NCBI RefSeq assembly: GCF_029813785.1
Contig: NZ_JARVKY010000025.1
Coordinates: 1 to 64,000, forward strand
Length of the DNA: 64,000 bases
From: Streptomyces sp. DH41
GTDB taxonomy: Bacteria > Actinomycetota > Actinomycetes > Streptomycetales > Streptomycetaceae
Direction of reading: 5' to 3'
Made by a program: the position numbers and the translations under genes. This document shows positions 8,910 to 18,926 of the stretch, one piece after another (the stretch's first letter is position 1; the number at the start of each line of letters is the position of its first letter). Under the pieces are notes generated by a model. It was given only the letters and a program-made list of their open reading frames with translations, was not told the origin of the DNA and did not search any database.

Positions 8910-9347
8910 ATGGGCGAGTCCGTACAGGCAGAGGTCATGATGAGCTTTCTCGTGTCCGAGGAGCTCTCTTTCCGCATTCCCGTGGAGCTGCGCTACGAGA
9001 CCTGTGATCCCTATGCGGTGCGACTGACCTTCCACCTGCCCGGGGACGCGCCGGTGACCTGGGCCTTCGGCCGGGAGTTGCTGGTCGACGGGGTGGGGCG
9101 ACCGTGCGGCGACGGTGACGTGCGTATCGCCCCGGTCGATCCCGAGCCGCTGGCCGAGGTGCTGATCCGGCTTCAGGTCGGCAGCGACCATGCGCTGTTC
9201 CGTTCGTCCGCGGCGCCCCTGGTGGCGTTCCTCGACCGGACCGACAAGCTGGTGCCATTGGGGCAGGAGGGCGCGCTCGCCGACTTCGACGCCCACCTCG
9301 ACGAGGCCCTGGACCGCATCCTGGCGGAGGAACAGAGCGCGGGCTGA
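8910..9347 (+). CDS. ssgA: SsgA, sporulation-specific cell division activator
   Basis: The 145-residue protein is a clear SsgA-like (SALP) family member, a group limited to morphologically complex actinomycetes. SsgA marks sites of septum formation and cell-wall remodelling and, with SsgB, helps place FtsZ. Recognisable stretches are SFLVSEELSFRIPVELRY near the start, the THLPGDAPVTWAFGREL-like core and LVAFLDRTDKLVPLGQE. The ATG at 8910 (GGGG upstream) is used; two adjacent ATGs at 8937 and 8940 would give a form starting MSFLV. The loop after WAFGRELL (VDGVGRPCGDGD) resembles the S. griseus type rather than the S. coelicolor type. Confidence 0.93.
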   Translation: MGESVQAEVMMSFLVSEELSFRIPVELRYETCDPYAVRLTFHLPGDAPVTWAFGRELLVDGVGRPCGDGDVRIAPVDPEPLAEVLIRLQVGSDHALFRSSAAPLVAFLDRTDKLVPLGQEGALADFDAHLDEALDRILAEEQSAG

Positions 9348-9407
9348 ACCGTTACGGCAGCTCCACAGCGTTGGCGTAACGCTTCGCCAGGGCCGTCCGC
9401 CGAGGAG

Positions 9408-11024
9408 TCAGCGCTTACGGCGGCGGCCCCGTCCGCGCACGGGAGCCGCACCCGTACCCGGCGTCGACCCGGAGGCCTGTGCCGCCGGACGGTCGGCCGG
9501 TCGGTTGCCCGGCCGATCGGCCGACACGACGAGGGCCGCGAGGGCCGTGGTGACCGGAACGGACGCCACCAGGCCGATCGAGCCGACCAGCGTGCGCACG
9601 ATCTCCTCCGCGACCAACTCGCTGTTGGCGACCGTCCCCACACCGCTCTGCGCGATCGAGAACAGCAGCAGCAGCGGCAGCGCGGCACCCGCGTAGGCGA
9701 GGACGAGCGTGTTGACGACCGAGGCGATGTGGTCTCGTCCGATACGGATGCCCGCGCGGTACAGCGCGCGCCGGCCCATCATCGGATTGGCCTCGTGCAG
9801 TTCCCAGACCGCCGAGGTCTGGGTGACCGTCACGTCGTCGAGGACACCGAGCGAACCGATGATGACGCCGGCGAGCAGAAGGCCGCTCATGTCGATCGTC
9901 GGATACAGGCCGTGAATGAGACCGGTGTTGTCGTCCGTGTTCCCGGTCAGCGCGGCCCAGCCGATGAACAGCGACCCGAGAACACCGATCAGCAACAACG
10001 AGATCAGGGTGCCGAGTACCGCCACGGAAGTGCGTGCCGACAGGCCGTGGCACAGATACAGGGCGATCAACATGATGGCGCTGGACCCGACCACCGCCAC
10101 GGCCAGCGGGTTCGATCCCTGCAGGATCGCGGGCAGGATGAAGAAGTTCAGCAGCAGGAAGCTCATGGCCAGCGAAACCAGGGCCATGAGGCCCCGCAGC
10201 CGTCCGACGACCACGACGGCGAGCGCGAAGATGCCGGCGAGCAGGGCCATCGGGAGCCGACGATTGATGTCGGTCACCGAGTACTGCAGGTCCTCCGGCG
10301 CGGAGGGCTCGTAGGCGACCACGACCTTCTGCCCCTGCCGCAACTGCCGTGACTGGTCCGGCTGCACGAGCTCGGTGAACGTGCGGCCCTTGTCGTCGCC
10401 GCTGTCGACGCGGATCGTCGCCCGCTTGCAGTCGCCGTTGGCCTGTTGCACCGCGGAGGAGCCCTCGGCGGTGGAGGTGTCGCCGGTCGGGGGGACGCCC
10501 GAGGCGTTGACGGCCTGGCAGCTCAGCTCGACCACCTTGGTGACGGTGCCCTTCTCCGTCTGCCGGTCGAAGCCCACCCCGGTGCGTTCGTGCGGCGGGG
10601 CACCGCCCGGCCACAGCACCGCGAGCCCGATCAGCACCGCCGCGGCGAACGGGATGAGGACCGCGGCGATGACCTTTCTCAGGTGCCGGGAGACGGGCGC
10701 CGCCGGTCCGTGCCCATGGGCGTGCGCATGCCCGTGCCCGCCCCCACCCCCGCCCCCGTGGCCCCCGGAACCGCCGTCTCCGGCACCATGCCCACCGTCG
10801 GCCCCGCGTCCGTCTCCGGCACCGCGCCCATCGCCCGCGCCGTGCCCACCACCCGCACTGTGCCCACCGCCCGTACCGGGCCCGTCGCTCACGTCATGTC
10901 TGCCACCGCCCGCGCCGTGAGAACCGGTGGGGGCGTGCCCGGCTTCACGGCGACTGTGGTCCTCGGCGCTCGGTCCGGGGCGGGGCTCGTGCGGCGGAAA
11001 CGGGGGATGCTGCGGTGTGGTCAC
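9408..11024 (-). CDS. YibE/F family membrane protein with Gly/His-rich head
   Basis: The 538-residue protein has two parts. Residues 1-110 are a low-complexity, Gly/Asp/His-rich cytosolic head ending in a run of alternating Gly, His and Ala that could bind metal. A membrane helix follows near 115-140, then an extracellular domain (about 150-250), then about seven helices forming the YibE/F domain (about 255-500). The function of YibE/F proteins is not established; they are usually described as putative transporters. The GTG at 11024 is the only reasonable start. It converges on ssgA across a 60-bp gap. Confidence 0.8.
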   Translation of the reverse strand: MTTPQHPPFPPHEPRPGPSAEDHSRREAGHAPTGSHGAGGGRHDVSDGPGTGGGHSAGGGHGAGDGRGAGDGRGADGGHGAGDGGSGGHGGGGGGGHGHAHAHGHGPAAPVSRHLRKVIAAVLIPFAAAVLIGLAVLWPGGAPPHERTGVGFDRQTEKGTVTKVVELSCQAVNASGVPPTGDTSTAEGSSAVQQANGDCKRATIRVDSGDDKGRTFTELVQPDQSRQLRQGQKVVVAYEPSAPEDLQYSVTDINRRLPMALLAGIFALAVVVVGRLRGLMALVSLAMSFLLLNFFILPAILQGSNPLAVAVVGSSAIMLIALYLCHGLSARTSVAVLGTLISLLLIGVLGSLFIGWAALTGNTDDNTGLIHGLYPTIDMSGLLLAGVIIGSLGVLDDVTVTQTSAVWELHEANPMMGRRALYRAGIRIGRDHIASVVNTLVLAYAGAALPLLLLFSIAQSGVGTVANSELVAEEIVRTLVGSIGLVASVPVTTALAALVVSADRPGNRPADRPAAQASGSTPGTGAAPVRGRGRRRKR

Positions 11025-11107
11025 CGGCCGATCATCGCAAGAACGTGGAGGGCCCTCTGTTCACCGCGCCCGAATTGACGCTAGCGTGGAGGCACCTTTG
11101 TACACGC

Positions 11108-11269
11108 GGGAGCTCGGAGCACCGGGCTGAGAGGGCGCTGACCTCCGTCCCAGCGATGTTTCACGGGAAACGTCACCGAACCCAAGTGATGTTCCCCACG
11201 AAGCGTCGGCAGACGGAAGCCGCTGCGTCGACCGCCGAACCTGTTACCGGGTAATGCCGGCGTAGGGAG
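11108..11269 (+). promoter_or_regulatory. TPP riboswitch (THI element) upstream of thiC
   Basis: The conserved aptamer blocks are present in order: CTGAGA at 11127-11132, GAACCTG near 11237-11243, TAATGC at 11252-11257 and GTAGGGAG at 11262-11269. They match the thiamine pyrophosphate aptamer. The region between CTGAGA and GAACCTG is about 105 bases, far longer than the minimal element, so P3 is extended. The 3' end GGGAG (11265-11269) is also the ribosome binding site of thiC, 8 bases before its ATG. Ligand binding would thus hide it and stop translation. Confidence 0.9.
11158..11171. other. parS-like site, one mismatch, inside the TPP riboswitch
   Basis: The sequence GTTTCACGGGAAAC differs from consensus parS at one base (T to G at position 9). 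It falls in the variable P3 insertion of the riboswitch and can form a small RNA hairpin of its own. Whether ParB binds it is unknown. Confidence 0.4.
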
Positions 11270-11277
11270 TAGGTCTC

Positions 11278-13071
<1,794 letters not shown>

Positions 13072-13319
13072 GCATCCCCCGCTGCGACCTCACGCTGAGC
13101 TGCCCTGTGTACGTGCGACGGGGCCGCTCAGTGCCTGTCCCCCGAGCTGTCGGCAAAGGTGCTCAGTGAGCGGTTGCGGGCCCTTCGGGAGGTAACACTG
13201 GGGCCGGATGAGGGTAAGTCCGGATGAGGCCAGGTGAGGCAGGCGGGTGAAGGGGGCGGGAGCGGTCGCCGGGGTCTGCCCTCTCCCCACCGAGGGGCTC
13301 TGCTGGGCAGACTGGGCGC

Positions 13320-14840
13320 ATGACAGCCACCTCCCTGAGCAAGGGCGCCAACCTCGCCGTCGACTCCCCCGCGGTGCGTGCCGAACTCGTCTGGTCCGCC
13401 GGTCCGGGGGTGCCGGAGGTCGATGCCTCCGCACTGCTGCTCACCCCGGCCGGACGGGTCCGGGACGACGGCGACTTCGTCTTCTACAACCAGCCTCGCC
13501 ACGCGTCCGACGCGGTGGTGTATCTGGGCAAGCAGGACGGCCACGGTACCGGCGCGGGTGTCACGACCGATGCCGTCGAGGTGGACCTGCGCTCGGTGGA
13601 ATCGGCCGTCGACCGCATCGCCCTGTGCGCCTCGGCGGACGGCGGGACGTTCGGTCAGGTCCGGGGGCTGTCACTGCGCTTGCTGGACGCCGGGACCCGC
13701 ACCGAGCTGGCCCGGTTCGACATCACGGCCGGGACGGAGACCGCGATGGTCGGCGGCGAGCTGTACCGGCGCCAGGGGAAGTGGAAGTTCCGCGCGGTCG
13801 GGCAGGGGTACGCCTCCGGCCTCGCGGGGCTGGCCACCGACTTCGGCATCAGTGTGGACGACACTCCCCCGGCTGGCGTGCCCACCACCCCGGCTTCCCC
13901 ACCGCTCACGCCCCCGGCACCCCCGGCATCACCGACGTCCCCGGTGCCTCCGGCACCAACGGCATCCCCGGTGCCCCCGGCACCGCCCGAGCCGACGGCC
14001 CCGTCTGCTCCGCCCACCGCGCCGGCCTCGCCGCACGCAGCCAGGCCTGCGCCGCACGCGGCCACTGGCTCCGGGCCCCGCCTCACCAAGGGTGAGGAAC
14101 GGCTTCCCGTGGACATGCGCAAGCGACTGTCCCTGCGCAAGGAACAGGTCGCGGTCAGCCTGACCAAGCACGGGGCGGCCGGTGCCACCGCACGCGTCAT
14201 CCTGGTCCTCGACGCCTCCGGGTCCATGTCCTTCCTCTACTCCAAGGGCGTGGTCACGGACGTCGTGGAGCGGATGGCCGCCGTCGCCGCGCAGCTGGAC
14301 GACGACGGTGAGATGCAGGCATGGACCTTCGCCTCGAACCCCGCCCGGCTGCCCGACCTGCGCCTGGGAGACCTCCCCGACTGGCTCCGGCTGCACGTAC
14401 GCGTGGGGGAGATCAGCCTGTTCCGCCGCGGCCGGAAGAAGGGCCTGCACCCCGAGCAGGTCGACATGCGGGCGGTCGGCATCCAGAACGAGGAGCAGAA
14501 GGTGATCGCCGAGGTCCGGGCCTACGTCCGGGACAACCCGGCGTCGGCTCCGACCTTGGTGCTGTTCTTCTCCGACGGCGGTGTCTACCGCAACGCCGAG
14601 ATCGAGCGGGAGCTGCGGGAGTCGGTGGAGGAGCCCGTCTTCTGGCAGTTCGTGGGGCTGGGGCGGTCCAACTACGGGGTGCTCGAGCGGTTCGACACCC
14701 TGCCGGGCCGCCGCGTCGACAACGTCGGCTTCTTCGCGGTGGACGACATCAGCACCGTCCCGGACCCGGAGCTGTACGACCGTCTGCTGTCCGAGTTCCC
14801 GGCCTGGATCACTGCCGCCGGCCGGGCGGGCATTCTCTGA
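13320..14840 (+). CDS. TerD-domain and von Willebrand A (vWA) fusion protein
   Basis: The 506-residue protein joins an N-terminal TerD-like domain (about residues 3-185; DDFVFYNQP-type strand and the Ca-binding DGD/DLR pattern) to a Pro/Ala-rich linker (about 185-260) and a vWA domain (about 285-505). The vWA metal-ion site shows DASGS near residue 298. This TerF-like layout belongs to the tellurite/chemical-stress Ter systems, in which TerD proteins bind calcium and vWA proteins bridge partners. No terZABCDE cluster is nearby. It converges on a two-helix membrane protein gene. The role is inferred from domain content alone. Confidence 0.85.
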   Translation: MTATSLSKGANLAVDSPAVRAELVWSAGPGVPEVDASALLLTPAGRVRDDGDFVFYNQPRHASDAVVYLGKQDGHGTGAGVTTDAVEVDLRSVESAVDRIALCASADGGTFGQVRGLSLRLLDAGTRTELARFDITAGTETAMVGGELYRRQGKWKFRAVGQGYASGLAGLATDFGISVDDTPPAGVPTTPASPPLTPPAPPASPTSPVPPAPTASPVPPAPPEPTAPSAPPTAPASPHAARPAPHAATGSGPRLTKGEERLPVDMRKRLSLRKEQVAVSLTKHGAAGATARVILVLDASGSMSFLYSKGVVTDVVERMAAVAAQLDDDGEMQAWTFASNPARLPDLRLGDLPDWLRLHVRVGEISLFRRGRKKGLHPEQVDMRAVGIQNEEQKVIAEVRAYVRDNPASAPTLVLFFSDGGVYRNAEIERELRESVEEPVFWQFVGLGRSNYGVLERFDTLPGRRVDNVGFFAVDDISTVPDPELYDRLLSEFPAWITAAGRAGIL

Positions 14841-14864
14841 TCCGTTGCCCGCCCTGGCCGGTGG

Positions 14865-15728
14865 CTACTCGGGCCGGTGTTCCGGGCCGCCGAAGTCCGG
14901 GCTGCTGTAGTCCGGGCTCGAGTAGCGCGGACGCGGACCGGCCTCGGGGCCGCCGTCGGGGCTCGTGAAGCCGGGACGGCCGTAGCCGAGGTGCGGCATG
15001 CGGCTGGTCGGCCTCGCCAGGCCCGTACGGTGCGGTGCCGTCGTGCTCGGGTCGGCCAGGGCCTCCCGCAGGAACGGCAGGATGCCGCGTTCCAGCAGGG
15101 CGTCGTGCCAGGCGTTCCTGGCCCGGACCACTTCCTCGTCGCGTTCGTCGTAGAAGTGGGACTCGGCGGAGGGGCGGTTGCGCAGCGCGGTGAGCAGCAG
15201 GCCCACCGCGGCGACGAGGATGGCCACCGCGGTCACGGCGCCGAACACCCATCCGGTGGTGAGCATGGTCTGCGCGAAGGCCTGACCCGGATCGAGCATC
15301 TTCAGGATGTACCCGACGAGCAGGAAGATCGCCGCGGCGGTGCCGGCCAGGACGGGTGCCAGGACGGCGACGACGGCGACGGCACCCGCGCCGGTCGCCT
15401 CGGCGACCTCACCCATGGTGGCGGCGAGCCCCACCGCGCCCGTGCCCGGCTCGTCGGAGCCGGACTCGCGTGTGGACGACGACGGGGCGGGCGGTGCCGG
15501 ATGACGCAGTTCCTCGCGGACCTTCACGTAATGCTGGTACTCGGTCGTGGCCGCCGCCGTGATGAGGGCGGTGGCGTTGAGTGCCATGGTGCGCAGTTGT
15601 CCGTGGTTGAGCCGCTGTCCGACAGCGGCCAGTTCCGGGCGGTGTGGTGCGGAGCGCAGCGCCTCGTCAAGGATCCGCTCGTACTCTTTGCGGTCCTCGT
15701 TCGACAGGTACTGCGGAACGCTGTTCAT
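14865..15728 (-). CDS. two-helix membrane protein of unknown function
   Basis: The 287-residue protein has a soluble N-terminal part (about 1-110), two close membrane helices (about 115-140 and 155-185) and a C-terminal soluble tail ending in Ser/Pro/Tyr/Asp repeats (YSSPDYSSPD). I do not recognise a family. The ATG at 15728 is preferred over the ATG six bases earlier because GGGGG lies at the right distance only for it. The much longer upstream open frame has no support. It lies between the TerD-vWA gene (convergent) and the phosphoesterase gene (same strand, 188 bp upstream). Confidence 0.65.
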   Translation of the reverse strand: MNSVPQYLSNEDRKEYERILDEALRSAPHRPELAAVGQRLNHGQLRTMALNATALITAAATTEYQHYVKVREELRHPAPPAPSSSTRESGSDEPGTGAVGLAATMGEVAEATGAGAVAVVAVLAPVLAGTAAAIFLLVGYILKMLDPGQAFAQTMLTTGWVFGAVTAVAILVAAVGLLLTALRNRPSAESHFYDERDEEVVRARNAWHDALLERGILPFLREALADPSTTAPHRTGLARPTSRMPHLGYGRPGFTSPDGGPEAGPRPRYSSPDYSSPDFGGPEHRPE

Positions 15729-15916
15729 GTGCATCCCCCGATGCTCCGTAGGGCTTGGGGCTCGCATGCCAACGAGCCGTCGGGCAGAAACGGAGGGGAG
15801 CCTGCTACGGATAAGCCGATGGTAGAGCGGTGACGGTGGGCGGTGACAGGGGGTTTCCAGAAATTGGGTGCCGACCTGTGGGGACGCGACCGCGGTGGAA
15901 GCGCTCCGGTGAACCG

Positions 15917-17008
15917 TCAGACGTCGAGCGGCAGTTGCTGGACCAGCAGCTTTCCGGCCATGGTCACGCCGCCGTCCATCGCGATGGCCAGTCCGTCCGC
16001 GTAGACGTGAGGTCCCTCCACCACGGTACGCGTGTCGTCCTCGCCGTCCTCGGAGCCGACCTCGCCCAGCAGGTAGGGGATGGGGCTGTGGCCGTGAACG
16101 ATCCGGGTGCCGCCGTACGTGTCCAGCAGGGAGCGTACGGCGTCGGCGCCGCCCTCGTCCCGGAAGGAGAAACGCTTGGTGAACTTGCGGAACAGGTCCC
16201 ACACCTCTTCCGCGTCGTTGCGCGTGAGCGCCTCGCGGACGGTGTCGTTGACCTCCTCGATGGAGCGGCCGTAGTCGAGGTAGGTGGTGGCGTCCGAGTG
16301 GACCAGGAGGTGGTCGTCGACCTCTTCCATGGCGTCGAGGCGGGCCATCCACTGCAGGTGGTGGTCCTGCAGTCGGTCCATGTCGGTCTTCTGGCCGCCG
16401 TTCAGCAGCCAGGCCGCCTGGAAGGTGGCGGTGCCCGCGCCGGAGTTGACGGGTGTGTCGCCGAATCGCTTGGCGCCGAGCAGCAGCAGCTCGTGGTTGC
16501 CCATCAGCGCCTTGCAATAGCCGCCGGCCGCCGCGGCCTCGGCGGACAGCCGCATCACGAGGTCGATGACGCCGATGCCGTCCGGGCCGCGGTCCGTGAA
16601 GTCACCGAGGAACCACAGGCGGGAGGTGCCCGCGCACCACTGCCCGGCGGCGTCGATGAGGCCCTTCTCCCGAAGGGCGGCCAGCAGCTCGTCGAGGTAG
16701 CCGTGCACGTCGCCGACGACGAACAGCGGGCCCTGGCCCCTGGGGGACTGCTGCACCTGGACCGGTTCGGGGTCGACGGGCACCTGGACCGTGTCACCCC
16801 GACGGATGACGGGCAGATCCCGCTGAGTGGGGGTGTACCCCTCCGGGAGAGCCTCCTCGTACCCCTCCTCGGAGGGCGGCGCGGCCTCGCTCGCACGCGT
16901 GCCGGTGGCGGCGTACGGAGCGGCCTCGTGGACGTACGCGGGCACCCGGAAGTCGCGTACCGTCGCGGTCCGCTCCACCTCGGGTCCCTGACCGGCCCCC
17001 TGAGTCAT
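15917..17008 (-). CDS. metallophosphoesterase (calcineurin-like phosphatase)
   Basis: The 363-residue protein carries every metal-binding block of the calcineurin-like fold: GDVHG (near 98), GDFTDRG (near 138), GNHE (near 176) and GHSP with its His near 310. An N-terminal extension of about 90 residues, rich in Glu, Pro and Ala, precedes the domain. Such enzymes dephosphorylate proteins, diadenosine polyphosphates or other phosphoesters; the target is unknown. ATG 17008 is favoured over ATG 17023 because AGGGG lies just upstream of it. Its closeness to the TerD-vWA gene fits the phosphatase partners found in Ter-type stress systems. Confidence 0.85.
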   Translation of the reverse strand: MTQGAGQGPEVERTATVRDFRVPAYVHEAAPYAATGTRASEAAPPSEEGYEEALPEGYTPTQRDLPVIRRGDTVQVPVDPEPVQVQQSPRGQGPLFVVGDVHGYLDELLAALREKGLIDAAGQWCAGTSRLWFLGDFTDRGPDGIGVIDLVMRLSAEAAAAGGYCKALMGNHELLLLGAKRFGDTPVNSGAGTATFQAAWLLNGGQKTDMDRLQDHHLQWMARLDAMEEVDDHLLVHSDATTYLDYGRSIEEVNDTVREALTRNDAEEVWDLFRKFTKRFSFRDEGGADAVRSLLDTYGGTRIVHGHSPIPYLLGEVGSEDGEDDTRTVVEGPHVYADGLAIAMDGGVTMAGKLLVQQLPLDV

Positions 17009-17404
17009 CGACCCCTCCACCATCGCGCCGCATCTGCACCGCTTCGGACTGCCTGGTCGCAGCGGCCCGCGGTGTGTGGGCCCATCATAGGAATGCGGAT
17101 CGCGCTGTGTGATGACCCAGGGGTGGTGAATCAGAACAGGACTCCGGTTCGCCGTGGCTTTCGCCCCGATTGGGCCCGGCTTCGCCCATCCGTGACGGCG
17201 GCTCGACCATGCCCCGGGACGCGCCGGGCGCCGCCTCCGCCCTCCTCGCCGCCGTGGCCGCGCGACGTGCCGCCGCGGGCGTGCCGTGCTCGCGCGACGT
17301 GCCCTCGTGCCGGGGCAGGGTTGCCTCCGCTTCCGCGGGGCACTGCCCCTGTTCCCGCAGTGCCTACCGGCCGGTTCCGCGTGTCCGCGTGCCCGGGGGC
17401 GGCC
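17009..17404. other. intergenic region, no gene recognised
   Basis: This 396-bp gap lies between the phosphoesterase start and the LacI-family stop, both on the minus strand. It should hold the phosphoesterase promoter. Open frames here are short, with poor codon pattern and no family features. Confidence 0.5.
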
Positions 17405-18517
17405 CTACTCGCCCTCGGGTGACCGCGGAGGGCTGACCGTCGTACGGGGCGGGCGGCGCTGCGACGATGTACGCACGATCAGTTCGGTCGGTATCACCTG
17501 CTCGACCGGCTGATCCGAGTCGAGCCCCTCGATGGCGTCGATGAGGACCTGGATCACCGCCGTGCCGATGCGGCGGGGTTTCAGCGAAAGGGTCGTGATG
17601 GGCGGCTCGGTGCTGGCGTACACGGTGGATTCGCTGCAGCAGACCAGCAGCAGGTCCTCCGGTACGCGCAGGCCGTAGCGGCGGGCGGCGGCGAGCAGGT
17701 CGGTGCCGTTCGGGTCGAACAGGCCGTAGACGGCGTCGGGCCGGTCGGGGCGGGCGAGCAGTCGGTCGGCGGCGACCGCGCCGGCACACGGATCGTGGGC
17801 CGGGTAGGCCTCGTAGACCGGGTCCTGTCCGACGCGTTCGCACCAGCGCAGGTAGGCGGTGGTCGACAGACGGGTGTACGTGTCGGTCGTAGTTCCGGTG
17901 AGCAGGCCGATCCTGCGGGCCCCGGCGTCGGCCAGGTGGTCGAGGATGCCGAGGACGGCGGCCTCGTGGTCGTTGTCGACCCAGGCGGTGACGGGGAGTG
18001 AGCCGGCCGGGCGGCCGTCGGAGACGACCGGTAAACCCTGGCGTACCAGTTCGCTGACGACCGGGTCGTGGTCGGAGGGGTCGATGACGACCGTGCCGTC
18101 GAGGGCGACGTTGGACCACACGTCGTGACGGGAGGTCGCCGGGAGGATGACGAGGGCGTAGCCGCGGGCGAGCGCCGCGGACGTGGCGGCGCGCGCCATC
18201 TCGGCGAAGTACGCGAACTCGGTGAAGGTGAAAGGTTCATCCCCGTACGTGGTGACGGTCAGGCCGATGAGTCCGGACTTGCCGGTGCGCAGCGTGCGGG
18301 CGGCGGCCGAGGGCCGGTAGCCCAGTCGGTCGGCGACCTCGCGCACATGGCGCCGGGTGGCATCCGGGAGTCGGCCCTTGCCGTTGAGGGCATCGGAGAC
18401 GGTAGTGATGGATACTCCGGCGGCGGCGGCCACGTCCCTGATGCCCGCCCGGCCCGGCCGACTGCCTCGACGTGAGGTTTCCGCGCGGCTCACCTGGTGC
18501 TTCCCTGCTGCTGTCAT
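17405..18517 (-). CDS. LacI family transcriptional regulator
   Basis: The 370-residue protein has an N-terminal LacI helix-turn-helix with hinge (IRDVAAAAGVSITTVSDALN, then YRPSAAARTLR; about residues 25-80) and a periplasmic-binding-protein-like effector domain (about 85-350). LacI-type proteins in Streptomyces mostly sense sugars and repress transport or hydrolase genes. No sugar genes lie nearby, so it may act in trans or on itself. ATG 18517 is used; GTG 18493 has a better binding site (GGGAAG, six bases away) and would remove eight residues without touching the fold. Confidence 0.87.
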   Translation of the reverse strand: MTAAGKHQVSRAETSRRGSRPGRAGIRDVAAAAGVSITTVSDALNGKGRLPDATRRHVREVADRLGYRPSAAARTLRTGKSGLIGLTVTTYGDEPFTFTEFAYFAEMARAATSAALARGYALVILPATSRHDVWSNVALDGTVVIDPSDHDPVVSELVRQGLPVVSDGRPAGSLPVTAWVDNDHEAAVLGILDHLADAGARRIGLLTGTTTDTYTRLSTTAYLRWCERVGQDPVYEAYPAHDPCAGAVAADRLLARPDRPDAVYGLFDPNGTDLLAAARRYGLRVPEDLLLVCCSESTVYASTEPPITTLSLKPRRIGTAVIQVLIDAIEGLDSDQPVEQVIPTELIVRTSSQRRPPRTTVSPPRSPEGE

Positions 18518-18926
18518 GGCGAGCCGATAGTAGGGCTCATGGGGTGGGGTAGGGCGGACGCATATGCATGCGTTGACAGTCACGTTTCTGCAAGATCATA
18601 AAGCAGCAATGGCCTTGAAAAGTAAGCCACTTGAGCCTCTGAACCCCCGTACCTGGCGTGTCGAACAGTGAGGGCCTGCCAAGTGGTGGATGTTGCGAAG
18701 AGGTCTCAACTCACCTGCACGGGGGATGCGCGCCACGGCGCGAGCCACCGGCGCGTAGATATATGTGCGGCGCGCCCCCGAATCGTGCGCCTTCGTGTGC
18801 TGATGCCCCTGATTCCTCTGAGGTCAGTGTGACGGATGAGGCCTGGCCTCCCCTATACGCGGCGGCGCCGAATCCTCATAGGGTGAGAAGTATTCGATTC
18901 CGGTGGTGGTCACGAGGAGGACTGCG
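18518..18926. other. divergent promoter region, LacI regulator / hisC
   Basis: This 409-bp gap separates two divergent genes. An imperfect palindrome, ACGCATATGCATGCGT (18558-18573), lies about 40 bp upstream of the LacI-type regulator and is a candidate self-regulatory operator. A TTGACA (18573-18578) abuts it. I see no gene in the rest. Confidence 0.35.

Noticed and set aside
9367..9383. Hairpin AGCGTT/AACGCT between ssgA and the YibE/F gene as a terminator
   Set aside because: The stem has only six pairs with no T-run; too weak to list with confidence.
17170..17436. Plus-strand Cys/Arg-rich frame in the gap before the phosphoesterase gene
   Set aside because: No binding site or domain, and it runs into the LacI gene on the other strand.
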